64,000 nt of DNA from Blepharisma stoltei (Eukaryota > Ciliophora > Heterotrichea > Heterotrichida > Blepharismidae). The first letter of the stretch is position 1. Every line of letters begins with the position of its first letter. Shown here one piece after another: positions 22,017 through 30,687 of the stretch. The DNA is taken from the NCBI GenBank assembly GCA_914767885.1, contig CAJZBQ010000033.1, forward strand, positions 62,001 to 126,000. The letters run 5' to 3'. The notes under the pieces are model-generated. The model saw only the letters and a list, made by a program, of their open reading frames with translations, did not search any database and was not told the DNA's origin. The position numbers were made by a program, and so were the translations under genes.

Positions 22017-23219
22017 ATGGAGTTGCGCGAAATTGAGGACCAGCCGATAAAAATCCCGGCAATGATTCAAAGCATGGCCTATGGAGAGAGGCTCAATGCA
22101 AAGCAGATCCAAGAGCGTCTTGCTGCTTGTGGCAAGGACATGAGCCTGATGACGATCAGGCACTACACCAACAAGTTCAATCCTGAAGAGCACACTTTAG
22201 AGCTCAGGCGGAAGCTTTGGGACCATGGACTATCGCCTCCTCCTAAGAAAATCAAGTGGAATGATGGAGAGAGCATAGTCAAGAGGATCATTGACGTAGG
22301 TTTCTTTAAAAACGAAGAACTTGCGACAATCTTGGGGACTTCTAAACGGACTATTGAGCGAATTGCTGCAGAGAATACTGAGAGTGAATCTGACGAAGCG
22401 GCTGGAAGAGAAAAGGCACTATCCAGATCTCCCCTAAAGCATTGAAGTGATGAAGACTTTGCTGAGGTCATTAAGGAATGTGAGAAGGATACAGGGTTTG
22501 TCAGCAAGGCAAGTTTGAGGGCCCAATTCAAAAGAAAGACAGTTGACATCAGCGAAGAACAGCTAGGAAAAGAGCTGAAGAAGAGGGGATATGTCTATAG
22601 GAAGAAGAGGGTTGTTCTACAGCTAACTGAAGCTCATAAAGAGCAGAGAATGTCCTGGGCTAGGTCTTTGATTGACTCAGATATCGCTTCATGGATCTTC
22701 AGTGATGAGTGCTATGTGCATCTCTTTCGTAACTCTAATTTGTGCAAAGAAGGGATAAACGCAACGATTGAGAACCTCAATTATGATCTGGGGAGGAATT
22801 TCTATCGTTTTTTTGGCAAAATGCTCTTCATAAAGAAGGAGAAGTATGCAATCAATGCCCAGGTCTATATCAGAGACATTCTCCAGGGCTATATTGAGCC
22901 TTTAGATGGAGACTACACCTTCGTTCAGGATGGGGCAACAGCCCATACTGCAAGGCAGACTATGGAATATTGCAGAGAAAACGGGATTGATGTGAAGACT
23001 CAATCGCCGAAGAGCCCAGATCTCAATCCAATTGAGATGATCTGGGCCAATTTGAAGAGGAAAGTGGAGAAAAGAAGGCCTGACAGCAAAGCCAGACTAA
23101 TTGCTGCCATTCAGGAGTCATGGGACGAAATTTCTTTTGAGGAAGTGCAAAATTCCATTCTTAAGGTGAAAAATGAAAGAGCAAGGCAGGTCATTGAAGT
23201 GCAAGGAGAATGGAGTTAA
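22017..23219 (+). CDS. Tc1/mariner transposase (DD34E)
   Basis: 400 aa when TGA at 22443 is read as Trp (LKHWSDED). The N-terminal 130 residues hold paired helix-turn-helix segments (LNAKQIQERLAACG; LATILGTSKRTIERIA). Catalytic triad: D in FSDECYVHL, D in VQDGATAHTA, E in SPDLNPIEMIWANLK, with exactly 34 residues between the second D and the E, the Tc1 spacing. Ends at TAA. The frame is intact, so it could encode an active cut-and-paste transposase. Its use of TGA=Trp shows residence in a genome with this code. Such genes are candidates for domesticated or parasitic elements removed with IESs. Confidence 0.92.
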
Positions 23220-23267
23220 TAACCTAGCTAATTTAATCTATTCTCTAAAAAGGGGAGAGAGTAAAGT

Positions 23268-23735
23268 GGGGAAGGACTGGGAAGGACTGGGAAGGACTGG
23301 GAAGGACTGGGAAGGACTGGGAAGGACTGGGAAGGACTGGGAAGGACTGGGAAGGACTGGGAAGGACTGGGAAGGACTGGGAAGGACTGGGAAGGACTGG
23401 AAGGACTGGAAGGACTGGGAAGGACTGGGGAAGGACTGGGAAGGACTGGGAAGACTGGGAAGGACTGGGAAGGACTGGGAAGGACTGGGAAGGACTGGGA
23501 AGGACTGGGAAGGACTGGGAAGGACTGGGAAGGACTGGGAAGGACTGGGAAGGACTGGGAAGGACTGGGAAGGACTGGGAAGGACTGGGAAGGACTGGGA
23601 AGGACTGGGAAGGACTGGGAAGGACTGGGAAGGACTGGGAAGGACTGGGAAGGACTGGGAAGGACTGGGAAGGACTGGGAAGGACTGGGAAGGACTGGGA
23701 AGACTGGGAAGGACTGGGAAGGACTGGGAAGGACT
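23268..23735 (+). repeat. 10-bp minisatellite (GGGAAGGACT)n, about 47 units
   Basis: Nearly perfect tandem array of GGGAAGGACT with a few 8-9 bp variant units near 23400-23450 and 23700. It lies between the transposase stop and the right terminal repeats. All overlapping ORFs are by-products of the array. Confidence 0.97.
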
Positions 23736-23989
23736 CGGGCCTGCTAACCCCTCTGCAGGCAAATGTAAGGTAAACTCCTCTATAATTACTCATTAAATTA
23801 ATCAGAAACTATTTTTTAAAAAAACTAAGATTTGCGACATCAAAAAAAAATTAAAAAAACTAGAAATTGCGACAAATGTATTTGCACTAGAAAATGCGAC
23901 AAGCGAGGTCCTGTAAATTTTTTTTCCCTAAAAAAAAACTAGAAAATGCGACAAACGAGGGGGGGGGTACTATATATGTCTAATTAGAT

Positions 23990-24680
23990 AATTGGGGTGG
24001 GATCTATGTTTAACCAAATGGCATCCCCAAGCATTAAGGCTTACTTCATAAAGGGAGAGAGGCTCTAATTTCAGCTTCATCAGGATGAGTCCTACCTACT
24101 ACATATGGAACACCCATTAGAGTCCCAATTTCGATTACGTCATCATTTTATTTCTTTCCAAAACTGCTAGGAATTGGCTTATGCAAACCTATTAAAGCAG
24201 TTATGGCTGATAGCAATTCATCATAAAAGAACGTTGTATATTGTAAAGGCCTCAGTTCTAGTGTGAGATCCATACCAATTTGTCCAGAAAGCCAAAACTC
24301 AGATACTTCTTCATCATCTTCAAATAAGCGGTACCTAACAAGTGGAGCATTACAACCATATCAGTATTCTATATAGCTTTTTAGTGTTCATTTGGCTGGA
24401 GGAGGAGGAGGACGAGGAGGTACTTTATGGATTTCAATGATATCTCCTTTTGCTATTGCTTCAAAGCAATGATAATCAAGATATGCTTCTATTGGTTTTG
24501 AATTTGGCAAAAAGCCTTGTTCAGGAGGTCTTTTATGGACTTCTAAGATCTCTCCTCTTGGTATTACCTCAAAACAACGACTATTAAGACATTCTTCTAT
24601 TTCTCATAAATTTGCAATAAGACTTCTTCAATGAGCAAGGTTTTTCTTTGCTTGCTATCCATAAGTTTATTAAATTATAA
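23990..24680 (-). pseudogene. Copy B of the local gene family, N-terminal piece
   Basis: Long open minus-strand stretch using TGA as Trp: AHWRSLIANLWEIEECL, CFEVIPRGEILEVHKRPP repeated as CFEAIAKGDIIEIHKVPP, then EEVSEFWLSGQIG and ITALIGLHKPIPS. No ATG in frame at the start and a stop after FGKK. The repeated (C-F-E-x-I-x-x-G-x-I-x-E) unit is seen twice. Interrupted by the transposon downstream. Family unknown. Confidence 0.45.
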
Positions 24681-24852
24681 AAATAAAATAAGCCCCCAAT
24701 TTTAAGCTTACAATATCTCTTTTTGAGAGAAAGTTCAATGCCGAGCATGCGAACTTTGGGATTATTTTTTATATAAAAATACGAATAAATAATACTTTAA
24801 TCTATTTTTTTCCATAACTAGCCTAGCTGCTTGCAGTTTATAAATTTTTGAC

Positions 24853-24966
24853 TAACTCCACCCTCTGTGAAAGAAAAAAACCATTAGAAAAATCCCTATT
24901 TTTTGCCCAAAACCCCACCTTAACCCCCTCCGTGAGCGAACAAAATATTTTTTGTTCGCTCACAGA
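24853..24966. mobile_element. Family 1 MITE remnant, intergenic
   Basis: TAACTCCACCCTCTGTGA at the left, then a close inverted pair CTCCGTGAGCGAACAAAA / TTTTGTTCGCTCAC with almost no interior. An internally deleted copy. Confidence 0.75.
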
Positions 24967-25212
24967 TATTAGAAATATCTCCAACTATCAAAATGTATTA
25001 TAGAATTCAGGCCTTGATAGGCAAAAAGATTTTCGAATTTACCATATTTTAAAAAAAGTCAAGACTTAATAATAAACAATTTGGCTTCTTTAAAATTATC
25101 CTTGTTATATCTGTTTTAACTAGCAAATGGAGCACAAACAATAATTTATAGCAGATAATTTAAGATTAAGCTATCCATAAATTTGATAATAAATAAGAAG
25201 ATAATTAAATAC

Positions 25213-25991
25213 TTACAAGTACTCTTCTAATCTCTGATACCCATACTCAATCAATTGTTTCTCAAACCCTTAGGTTTTCACTCGAAGACTTCTGGACAGC
25301 AATAGCGGTTTAACTCTGGGGATAACCAGAGGAACCACTCCTCAGTCCACTCAAGATTTCGGGCTTTTACCTCTCAGCACATCCCCACGGGAGGATGACC
25401 CTTAGGCGGAACACGCGCAGGAGCTGAGTTGAGCGACAAGGGCGACGGCAACGCGCCGGGTGAGACGTGCAGCAAGGCCGGTGAAGCAGGAGTTGATAGA
25501 AAGGCTTGGACGGGGCTGACCTGTGCCAAGATGGCTCGCCTACGTCATCAGTTTTGCCATAGGCCCTTTTGGGCTGCGGCACTAGACACCTTAAACACCA
25601 GATAATTAAGTAAGTAAGTAAGTTTCTCAAACCCTAAATTTGGCTGGATAAAGTCTCTTTTGCTTTTAACAAACCCATAAGCTTCCTCATAAAAAATATT
25701 ATGCTTAGCCATCAAGTATGCAATAACAATGGCTGGACTCCTTGAAACCCCTGCTACACAGTGCACTAAAACTTTTTCTCCTTTTAATATTTGTCTATTT
25801 ATAAAATAAATAGCATCAGGCAGCTCATCAATTAAATTCTCATCTTCCTCATCTCTAAGCCTTACATAGTAATACTTAATGCCTTTAAATCTTTTGTTAT
25901 ATGTCGGGTTGTCTAAGACTTGGACAATATTTTTTATCCCAGTTTTCCTGATTAATCTTTCATTATCAGCATCTTGTATATAATTTACCAT
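25213..25991 (-). CDS. Dual-specificity phosphatase, interrupted by a 365-bp insertion
   Basis: 137 aa once the insertion is removed. The P-loop is HCVAGVSRSP (Cys nucleophile, Arg), the general-acid region is LRDEEDENL, and the C-terminus is RDFIQPNLGFEKQLIEYGYQRLEEYL before TAA. In the germline sequence as given, the frame leaves the phosphatase at LGFEK and enters the insert. With TGA as Trp no stop is met inside the insert, so an altered, longer tail would be made if the insert stays. Small single-domain DUSP; substrate unknown. Confidence 0.88.
25257..25635. mobile_element. SINE-like insertion with 14-bp target-site duplication
   Basis: GC-rich body (25271-25621) flanked by identical 14-bp copies of GTTTCTCAAACCCT and ending in a (TAAG)n tail, the form of a non-LTR-mobilised short element. 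The flanking repeat is not TA-bounded. Removing one copy plus body (365 bp) restores the phosphatase exactly. Confidence 0.82.
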
Positions 25992-26143
25992 AAAAGATAA
26001 TAATAATTATTAGGCAATTACTGCATTTTAATAGTAAATAAGCAATAAAAATATAATTTAAGCACAAATTTAGGCTAGTTTCTATAAACTCCCTAGATAT
26101 AAGCTAGTTTCTATTTCATGCATGTTAAAAATATGGGTTATTT

Positions 26144-26902
26144 TTATATTAAATTTAAACTTTCTTTATAAAGATCTTCCACGCATTTCTTATAGTCACT
26201 AAAACTTAAAGGGACTTTGCAGAAACTGAACAGGATCATGTCAGTTTTCGGGACTATTGCTAGCGCTATTTGTGAGCTCGATATAGAATACTCCCTTGCT
26301 AGGAACTCTGTTTTAAGCTCGATATTTGAAAATTTCAGTGCTTCAAGCCCAGCATTCATGCAAGATGACAGCAAATTGCAGCCATGGGACAAAATTTGGA
26401 AATTTAGCATGATGGACAAGTATGGGTATTTTGATGTGTCAATAATTGAAGAAAAAAAGGTTTTTAAGATCTGCTCGTGAGAAGAAGTATAGAAAATTCC
26501 TGGGGATAGCGCGGAATACGCTATCCCCAGGACCAACCGGGATCGGATCCCACATGGAACGAGGGTTCCATGTGTGGATCCATTTTTGACACGTGAAAGT
26601 AAATATCTCGCATGTCAAAAATGGATCCACACATGGAACCCCCGTTCCATGTGTGGATCCGATCCCGGTTGGTCCTGGGGATAGCGTATTCCGCGCTATC
26701 CCCAGGAATTTAGTATATCGATACTGAATAAGCAGTCTGAAAGGACTACGTCAATGATTGCAGATTGGAAGTCACTTTTTTGAGAGAAACGTGACTCATA
26801 TGGGCCATAGACTGCTGCGATTATTTGAGTGTCATTGTAAGTGTATCTTGAATAGCCCATTGAAGGCCATGCTGAGTCTACTAAACTGCTTGGCTTGTTC
26901 AT
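26144..26902 (-). CDS. RRP46: Exosome subunit Rrp46-like (RNase PH fold)
   Basis: 176 aa on the minus strand after removing a 228-bp foldback IES. N-terminal AWPSMGYSRYTYNDTQIIAAVYGPYES matches the RNase PH start; then SAIIDVVLSDC; the helix HEQILKTFFSSIIDTSKYPYL; NFQILSHGCNLLSSCMNAGLEAL corresponds to the conserved DGS...NAA segment. A short, catalytically dead-looking RNase PH domain as in Rrp46/EXOSC5. Role: structural ring subunit of the RNA exosome. Assignment to Rrp46 rather than Rrp41 or Mtr3 rests on overall length and the sequence around SCMNAGLEAL. Confidence 0.7.
26488..26715. mobile_element. Foldback IES, 228 bp, in Rrp46-like gene
   Basis: Almost the whole insert (26495-26711) is an imperfect palindrome ending AAATTCCTGGGGATAG / inverse. 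Each end also carries its own 33-bp hairpin (CCTGGGGATAGCG...CTATCCCCAGG). TA-to-TA removal joins FSID to TSSHEQ in frame and gives the expected RNase PH spacing. Confidence 0.82.
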
Positions 26903-27051
26903 AATTATTTTAATATTTTATTGAAAATCTATAGGTGTAATATTTTATGTATTGCTTATTAAATGTGAGGCAGGCTTAGTATTTTACATTCTCAGCCCAT
27001 TTATTTTAACATAATTATCACCTATTATATCATTGTTTTTACTAATAAAAG

Positions 27052-29876
27052 ATGAATCAAGAGCAGCTTGAAGAGTATGATGCTCTCCAACTGATATATC
27101 CAGATATCATTACAAAGATAAATGACACCTCTTTTGATATCACAATAGAGTCTGATTCTAATGAAGAATTCCCATGCGGGGTCAAGCTTTCTATAGTCTT
27201 AACCCCTACATATCCTCAAAAGCCTCCAAAATACTCTTTAGTTTCTCTCTACAAGCTGGATGCAAGCGCTCTTTCATCTTTAACACAAATTGTCAAAGAC
27301 ATAGTAGACCGAGACTTAGGAAATCCTATGATGTTTGATATTATAGATGGAACTAGAGAATGACTAAACAGCTATAAACTTGTCAGCGAAGCTGAACCCA
27401 TTGAGAATCCTGCCAAACCGAAAGAAAAATCTAAAGAAAAATCAAAACCTAAAAGAAAATCCAAAGACAAATCAAAGCCTGTCACAAGAAATGTTCAGGA
27501 CTTAACCTGTATCAGTTTTAGTGACTTTGAAAGAAAAGAATACAGAAAAAACAGAAACAAAAAGAAAGCGCCTCCTAAGCCAAAACAAAAGCTAGGTTTT
27601 AAAATGCTAAAAATTGGAGCTGAGATAAAAGAAGTCAATGAAAATCAAGAAGTTGAAGAAGAAAAAATTGTGACAAAAGCCAAAAGGACACCAAAAATAG
27701 TCACTGAAAAGCCAATTGATAAAGAAGCTTTAATTGTAAAATTGAAAGAAGCCTCAGAATTAGCTGAGCCAAGTGTAAAGCCAGCTGTTAATGTTTTATT
27801 TATAGGACATTTAGATTCAGGCAAATCTACTATTTGTGGGAATTTATTATTAATGACTGGGAATATTGATCAAAGAACTTTAGAAGCCTATGAACAAGAA
27901 GCAAAAGAATATGGCCGAGACGCCTGATGCCCCGCTTATATAATGGACCAAAACCCAGAAGAGAGACAACGTGATCTTACCATTGAGGTCGGAAAAGCTT
28001 CTATTGAAACTTCTACCAAGCGGCTTTCTATTCTTGACGCCCCAGGCCACAAAGCATTTATCCCTAATATGATAGAAGGTACCATTCATTCTGACTATGC
28101 TGTACTTGTGATTTCAGCCAGAATCCAAGAGTTTGAAAACGACTTCGACAAATCTGGGCAAACTCGAGAACATTCCTATATCGCTAAAGAGAAATCAAAT
28201 GGTGACGTTGACGGAAAGTGAGCTCCGAGGCGCCCATTATGATGAAGCTGAAAAGGGCATCTGTTCCTTTTTGAACTGGCCTTCAGGCTTGGGAATGCCT
28301 TGCCAAAAAGAGAAGTTTTACTTCTACCATAAGGTTTTGCTGTCCCTTAACATTTTTGCCTACCAAATGGTCTTTCCTTGTCAGGAGCATCGGGGCATCT
28401 CACAAACTATGGCTCTGCCCAAGGGAGCTGATCTCCTGGACAGATGGTTCAGGTCGGAAACCCAAAAAGACGAGTTTTTGGAGTCAAGGTGGGGACGACT
28501 AGTAGTTAGATCCACACTTATGACCAGAATAATCATTTTACCTTTAACTATATCGCAAAATGGCTAGGAATCAGCAAATTAATCATCCTTATCAATAAAA
28601 TGGACGACCCATCTGTAAATTGGTCTCAGGAGCGCTTTTTCCAAATACAGTCTGCAATGTCACAATTTTTGATAGAAAAATGTAAATATGAGCCTGAAAA
28701 TTTAAGCTGGATTCCGACTGCAGGGATTTCTGGACTAAATATAGTGGAAAAAATAAATGGCTGGTATCAAGGCCCGACCCTTTATGAGAGCCTTGAAACT
28801 TTAAATGTACCTGAAAGGGCAAATGGGAATGCACTAGCTTCCCCTCCCATAAGCAATCAAAATATTTGTTCTCTCGGGTGTGAGGTTAATTTTTTATTTT
28901 TAAGAGTAATTTTTTTATCAAAATTAAAAAAAAATCCCAACTTACAAAAATTGGAAAGCAAAAATTTTTATTTGTAAAATTAAATGCAAGCTGCTTGAAA
29001 TTTAACAGAATTCGCTAGAGATTTCATCAACCAATTATCACTTACATATCAAAAATATTTTTCATAAAAAAATTTTTGTTTATTCACAGAGGGCTTTTTT
29101 TTCAAAAAATAGGGATTAATAATGGTATACTATGGAAGAGGAGTAAGGATACCTATATTAGATAGGACAAAGGATCAAGGCATAACTGTTTTTGGCAGAA
29201 TTGAAAGCGGGCAGGTGGTAAAAGGCTTAAAAGTGATGGTAATGCCTATAAGAGCAAAAGGAGAAATCATTGATATTATTGACCCTGACGAAAATTACCT
29301 TATGTATGCAAATTCTGGGGAAATCGTAAAAATTAAGCTAAAGCTATCAGAAGAAATCAACGTCCAGCGTGGGTTTATTATATGTGATATCCATGACTAC
29401 TCTAAATCTACAGACGAAATTGTTGGAGATGTGCAGCTTTTAGACCTTTTAGACGACAAACCTTTGATTTCTTCAGGCTACAGATGCTTAATTCATGCAC
29501 GCGCTGCATTTGAAGAATGCGAAATTTCTGAAGTTATAGCCAAAATTGTGTATTATTTTTATTCTATAGTAAAAATCCTATAGAGATTTGATTATTTTTT
29601 ACTAAAAATTTTCCAATAAACTTTTTACTGTCAAAAAGTGCAGATCAAAAAGCATCATCCAAAATTGACGAAAAAAAGGGAAAAAAGCTGAGAATTCCTT
29701 ATGCATATTCTAATCAAAGGGTAATTATGAGAATAAGAATTGATGACGAGATAGCTGTCGAATTAAGCTCCAAAAATAACCAGATAGGAAAATTCATATT
29801 AAGGGATAGGGGCAAGACCATTGGGCTCGGAAAAGTTGTAGACGTAGAAGATACAGAAGCTGAAGAAGATAGGTAG
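27052..29876 (+). CDS. eRF3-like translational GTPase with N-terminal RWD domain
   Basis: 694 aa after three IESs are removed. Residues 1-110 form an RWD domain (EQLEEYDALQLIYPD ... YPQKPPKYSL ... DGTREWLNSYK). A Lys-rich linker follows, then an EF1A/eRF3 GTPase: G1 GHLDSGKST, G3 DAPGHKAF, G4 NKMD, plus GQTREH and the eRF3-type DQNPEERQRDLTIEVG. Domains 2 and 3 follow (LRIPILDRTKDQGI; GKFILRDRGKTIGLGKVV). TGA is Trp in DAWCPAY and REWLNS. eRF3 stimulates eRF1 in termination. An RWD domain, usual in GCN2 and DFRP proteins, is unexpected here; it could tether the factor to ribosome-stress partners. Confidence 0.88.
28177..28548 (+). mobile_element. IES, 372 bp, with GC-rich body, in eRF3-like gene
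   Basis: Bounded by TA in the direct repeat TATATCGC. Removal joins HSYIAK to WLGISKLI before the NKMD motif, in frame. The interior (about 28200-28520) is GC-rich, unlike other IESs, and looks like a captured dispersed repeat. Confidence 0.9.
28835..29143 (+). mobile_element. Family 1-related IES, 309 bp, in eRF3-like gene
   Basis: Decayed family 1 termini (CTTCCCCTCCCATAAGC; right CACAGAGGG then GGAAGAGGAG). TA-to-TA removal joins GNAL to RIPILDRTKD at the start of domain 2. Confidence 0.9.
29567..29625 (+). other. IES, about 59 bp, TA-bounded, in eRF3-like gene
   Basis: Stops between EVIAKIV... and DQKASSKIDEKKGKK. Two or three TA pairs restore the frame (59, 56 or 47 bp); the 59-bp choice is given. 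Confidence 0.65.
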
Positions 29877-29890
29877 ATTATTTATTAAGT

Positions 29891-30607
29891 TTATCCTTGA
29901 TTTATAGCTTTTTCCTTAGCAGCAAGCATTTCTTCCGCTTTTTTGATGATGCTGTCATGGATTTTCTGGACTTCTTTTTGTAAATTTTTTACGTCGTCTT
30001 CGCCTATGCTTGTGATATCTTTGATTTGGCTTAAAGCATGTGTACGACGATTCCTAATTGAGTTTTTAGTTTCTTCTAAATATTGTTTAGCTTGCTTTAT
30101 CAGCTCATTTCTCATCTCTTTTGTAGGCTTTGGGATGGACACTGAAATAGTCCCAGAGCCTTCTTTTCTGCAATTGACATTCAAATTTGCTGCTTGTATA
30201 GCTGTAATTATAGCGTCTGTATTTGCAGCATCAAATGGCTTTATAGAAACCTCACTAGCATTTCTCATAGCGACTTGGGCTAGATTTGACAAATTATCAT
30301 GCTTAGAAGTCACATAAAGCTCATCAAAAATCCTAGGGTCGCCTCTAGAAAGGGTGACTCTTTGTAAGCATTCTTCGAAATGTTTTAATGGCTTCGCCAT
30401 GTCTTTTTTTATAGGCTCAATGTCAAATTCTTCGTCAACTTCTTCGTCAGATTGATTTCTATTCTTTCCTTTGCCTTTCTTGTCATTGTCTTTTCCTTTC
30501 TTTTTGCTAGCGAAAAATCGGACTGGTTGATATGAAAGTGGCGGGAGTCTATGGAGGGGGTAAGAAAAGCTAAAAGTTCTAAAGAGTCGTGCTAAGCGGA
30601 ATGCCAT
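29891..30607 (-). CDS. MRRF: Mitochondrial ribosome recycling factor
   Basis: 238 aa. The basic, Arg-rich N-terminus (MAFRLARLFRTFSFSYPLHR) is a likely mitochondrial targeting peptide, followed by a Lys-rich linker. The RRF domain starts near residue 60 (KHFEECLQRVTLSRGDPRIF) and contains ISVSIPKPTKEMRNELIKQA and the C-terminal helix KEVQKIHDSIIKKAEEML. Works with mitochondrial EF-G2 to split post-termination ribosomes. No IES. Tail-to-tail with the eRF3-like gene, so two translation-termination or recycling genes are neighbours. Confidence 0.93.
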   Translation of the reverse strand: MAFRLARLFRTFSFSYPLHRLPPLSYQPVRFFASKKKGKDNDKKGKGKNRNQSDEEVDEEFDIEPIKKDMAKPLKHFEECLQRVTLSRGDPRIFDELYVTSKHDNLSNLAQVAMRNASEVSIKPFDAANTDAIITAIQAANLNVNCRKEGSGTISVSIPKPTKEMRNELIKQAKQYLEETKNSIRNRRTHALSQIKDITSIGEDDVKNLQKEVQKIHDSIIKKAEEMLAAKEKAINQG

Positions 30608-30687
30608 TTATTAAGATAAATTAGAGCTTTAAGCCTTTAAGTTTGCCTTCCTCTTGTCTTGTGCGAATATATGCTATAAATGTTTAC

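Larger units (their letters stand above)
21645..23960 (+). mobile_element. Tc1/mariner-type DNA transposon with triple terminal repeats
   Basis: About 2.3 kb. Each end has three copies of TTTGTCGCATTTTCTAG followed by a run of T, spaced roughly 55-60 bp, inverted between the ends (right end reads CTAGAAAATGCGACAAA). It encloses one transposase gene and a long 10-bp minisatellite. Inserted in copy B of the local gene family. Confidence 0.88.

Noticed and set aside
23238-23796. Long ORFs of GLGRTGKDWE or LPSPSQSFPV repeats
   Set aside because: They are translations of the 10-bp minisatellite in different frames; no coding evidence.
28133-28567. 144-aa ORF in the eRF3-like gene
   Set aside because: Spans an IES and runs out of frame with the GTPase.
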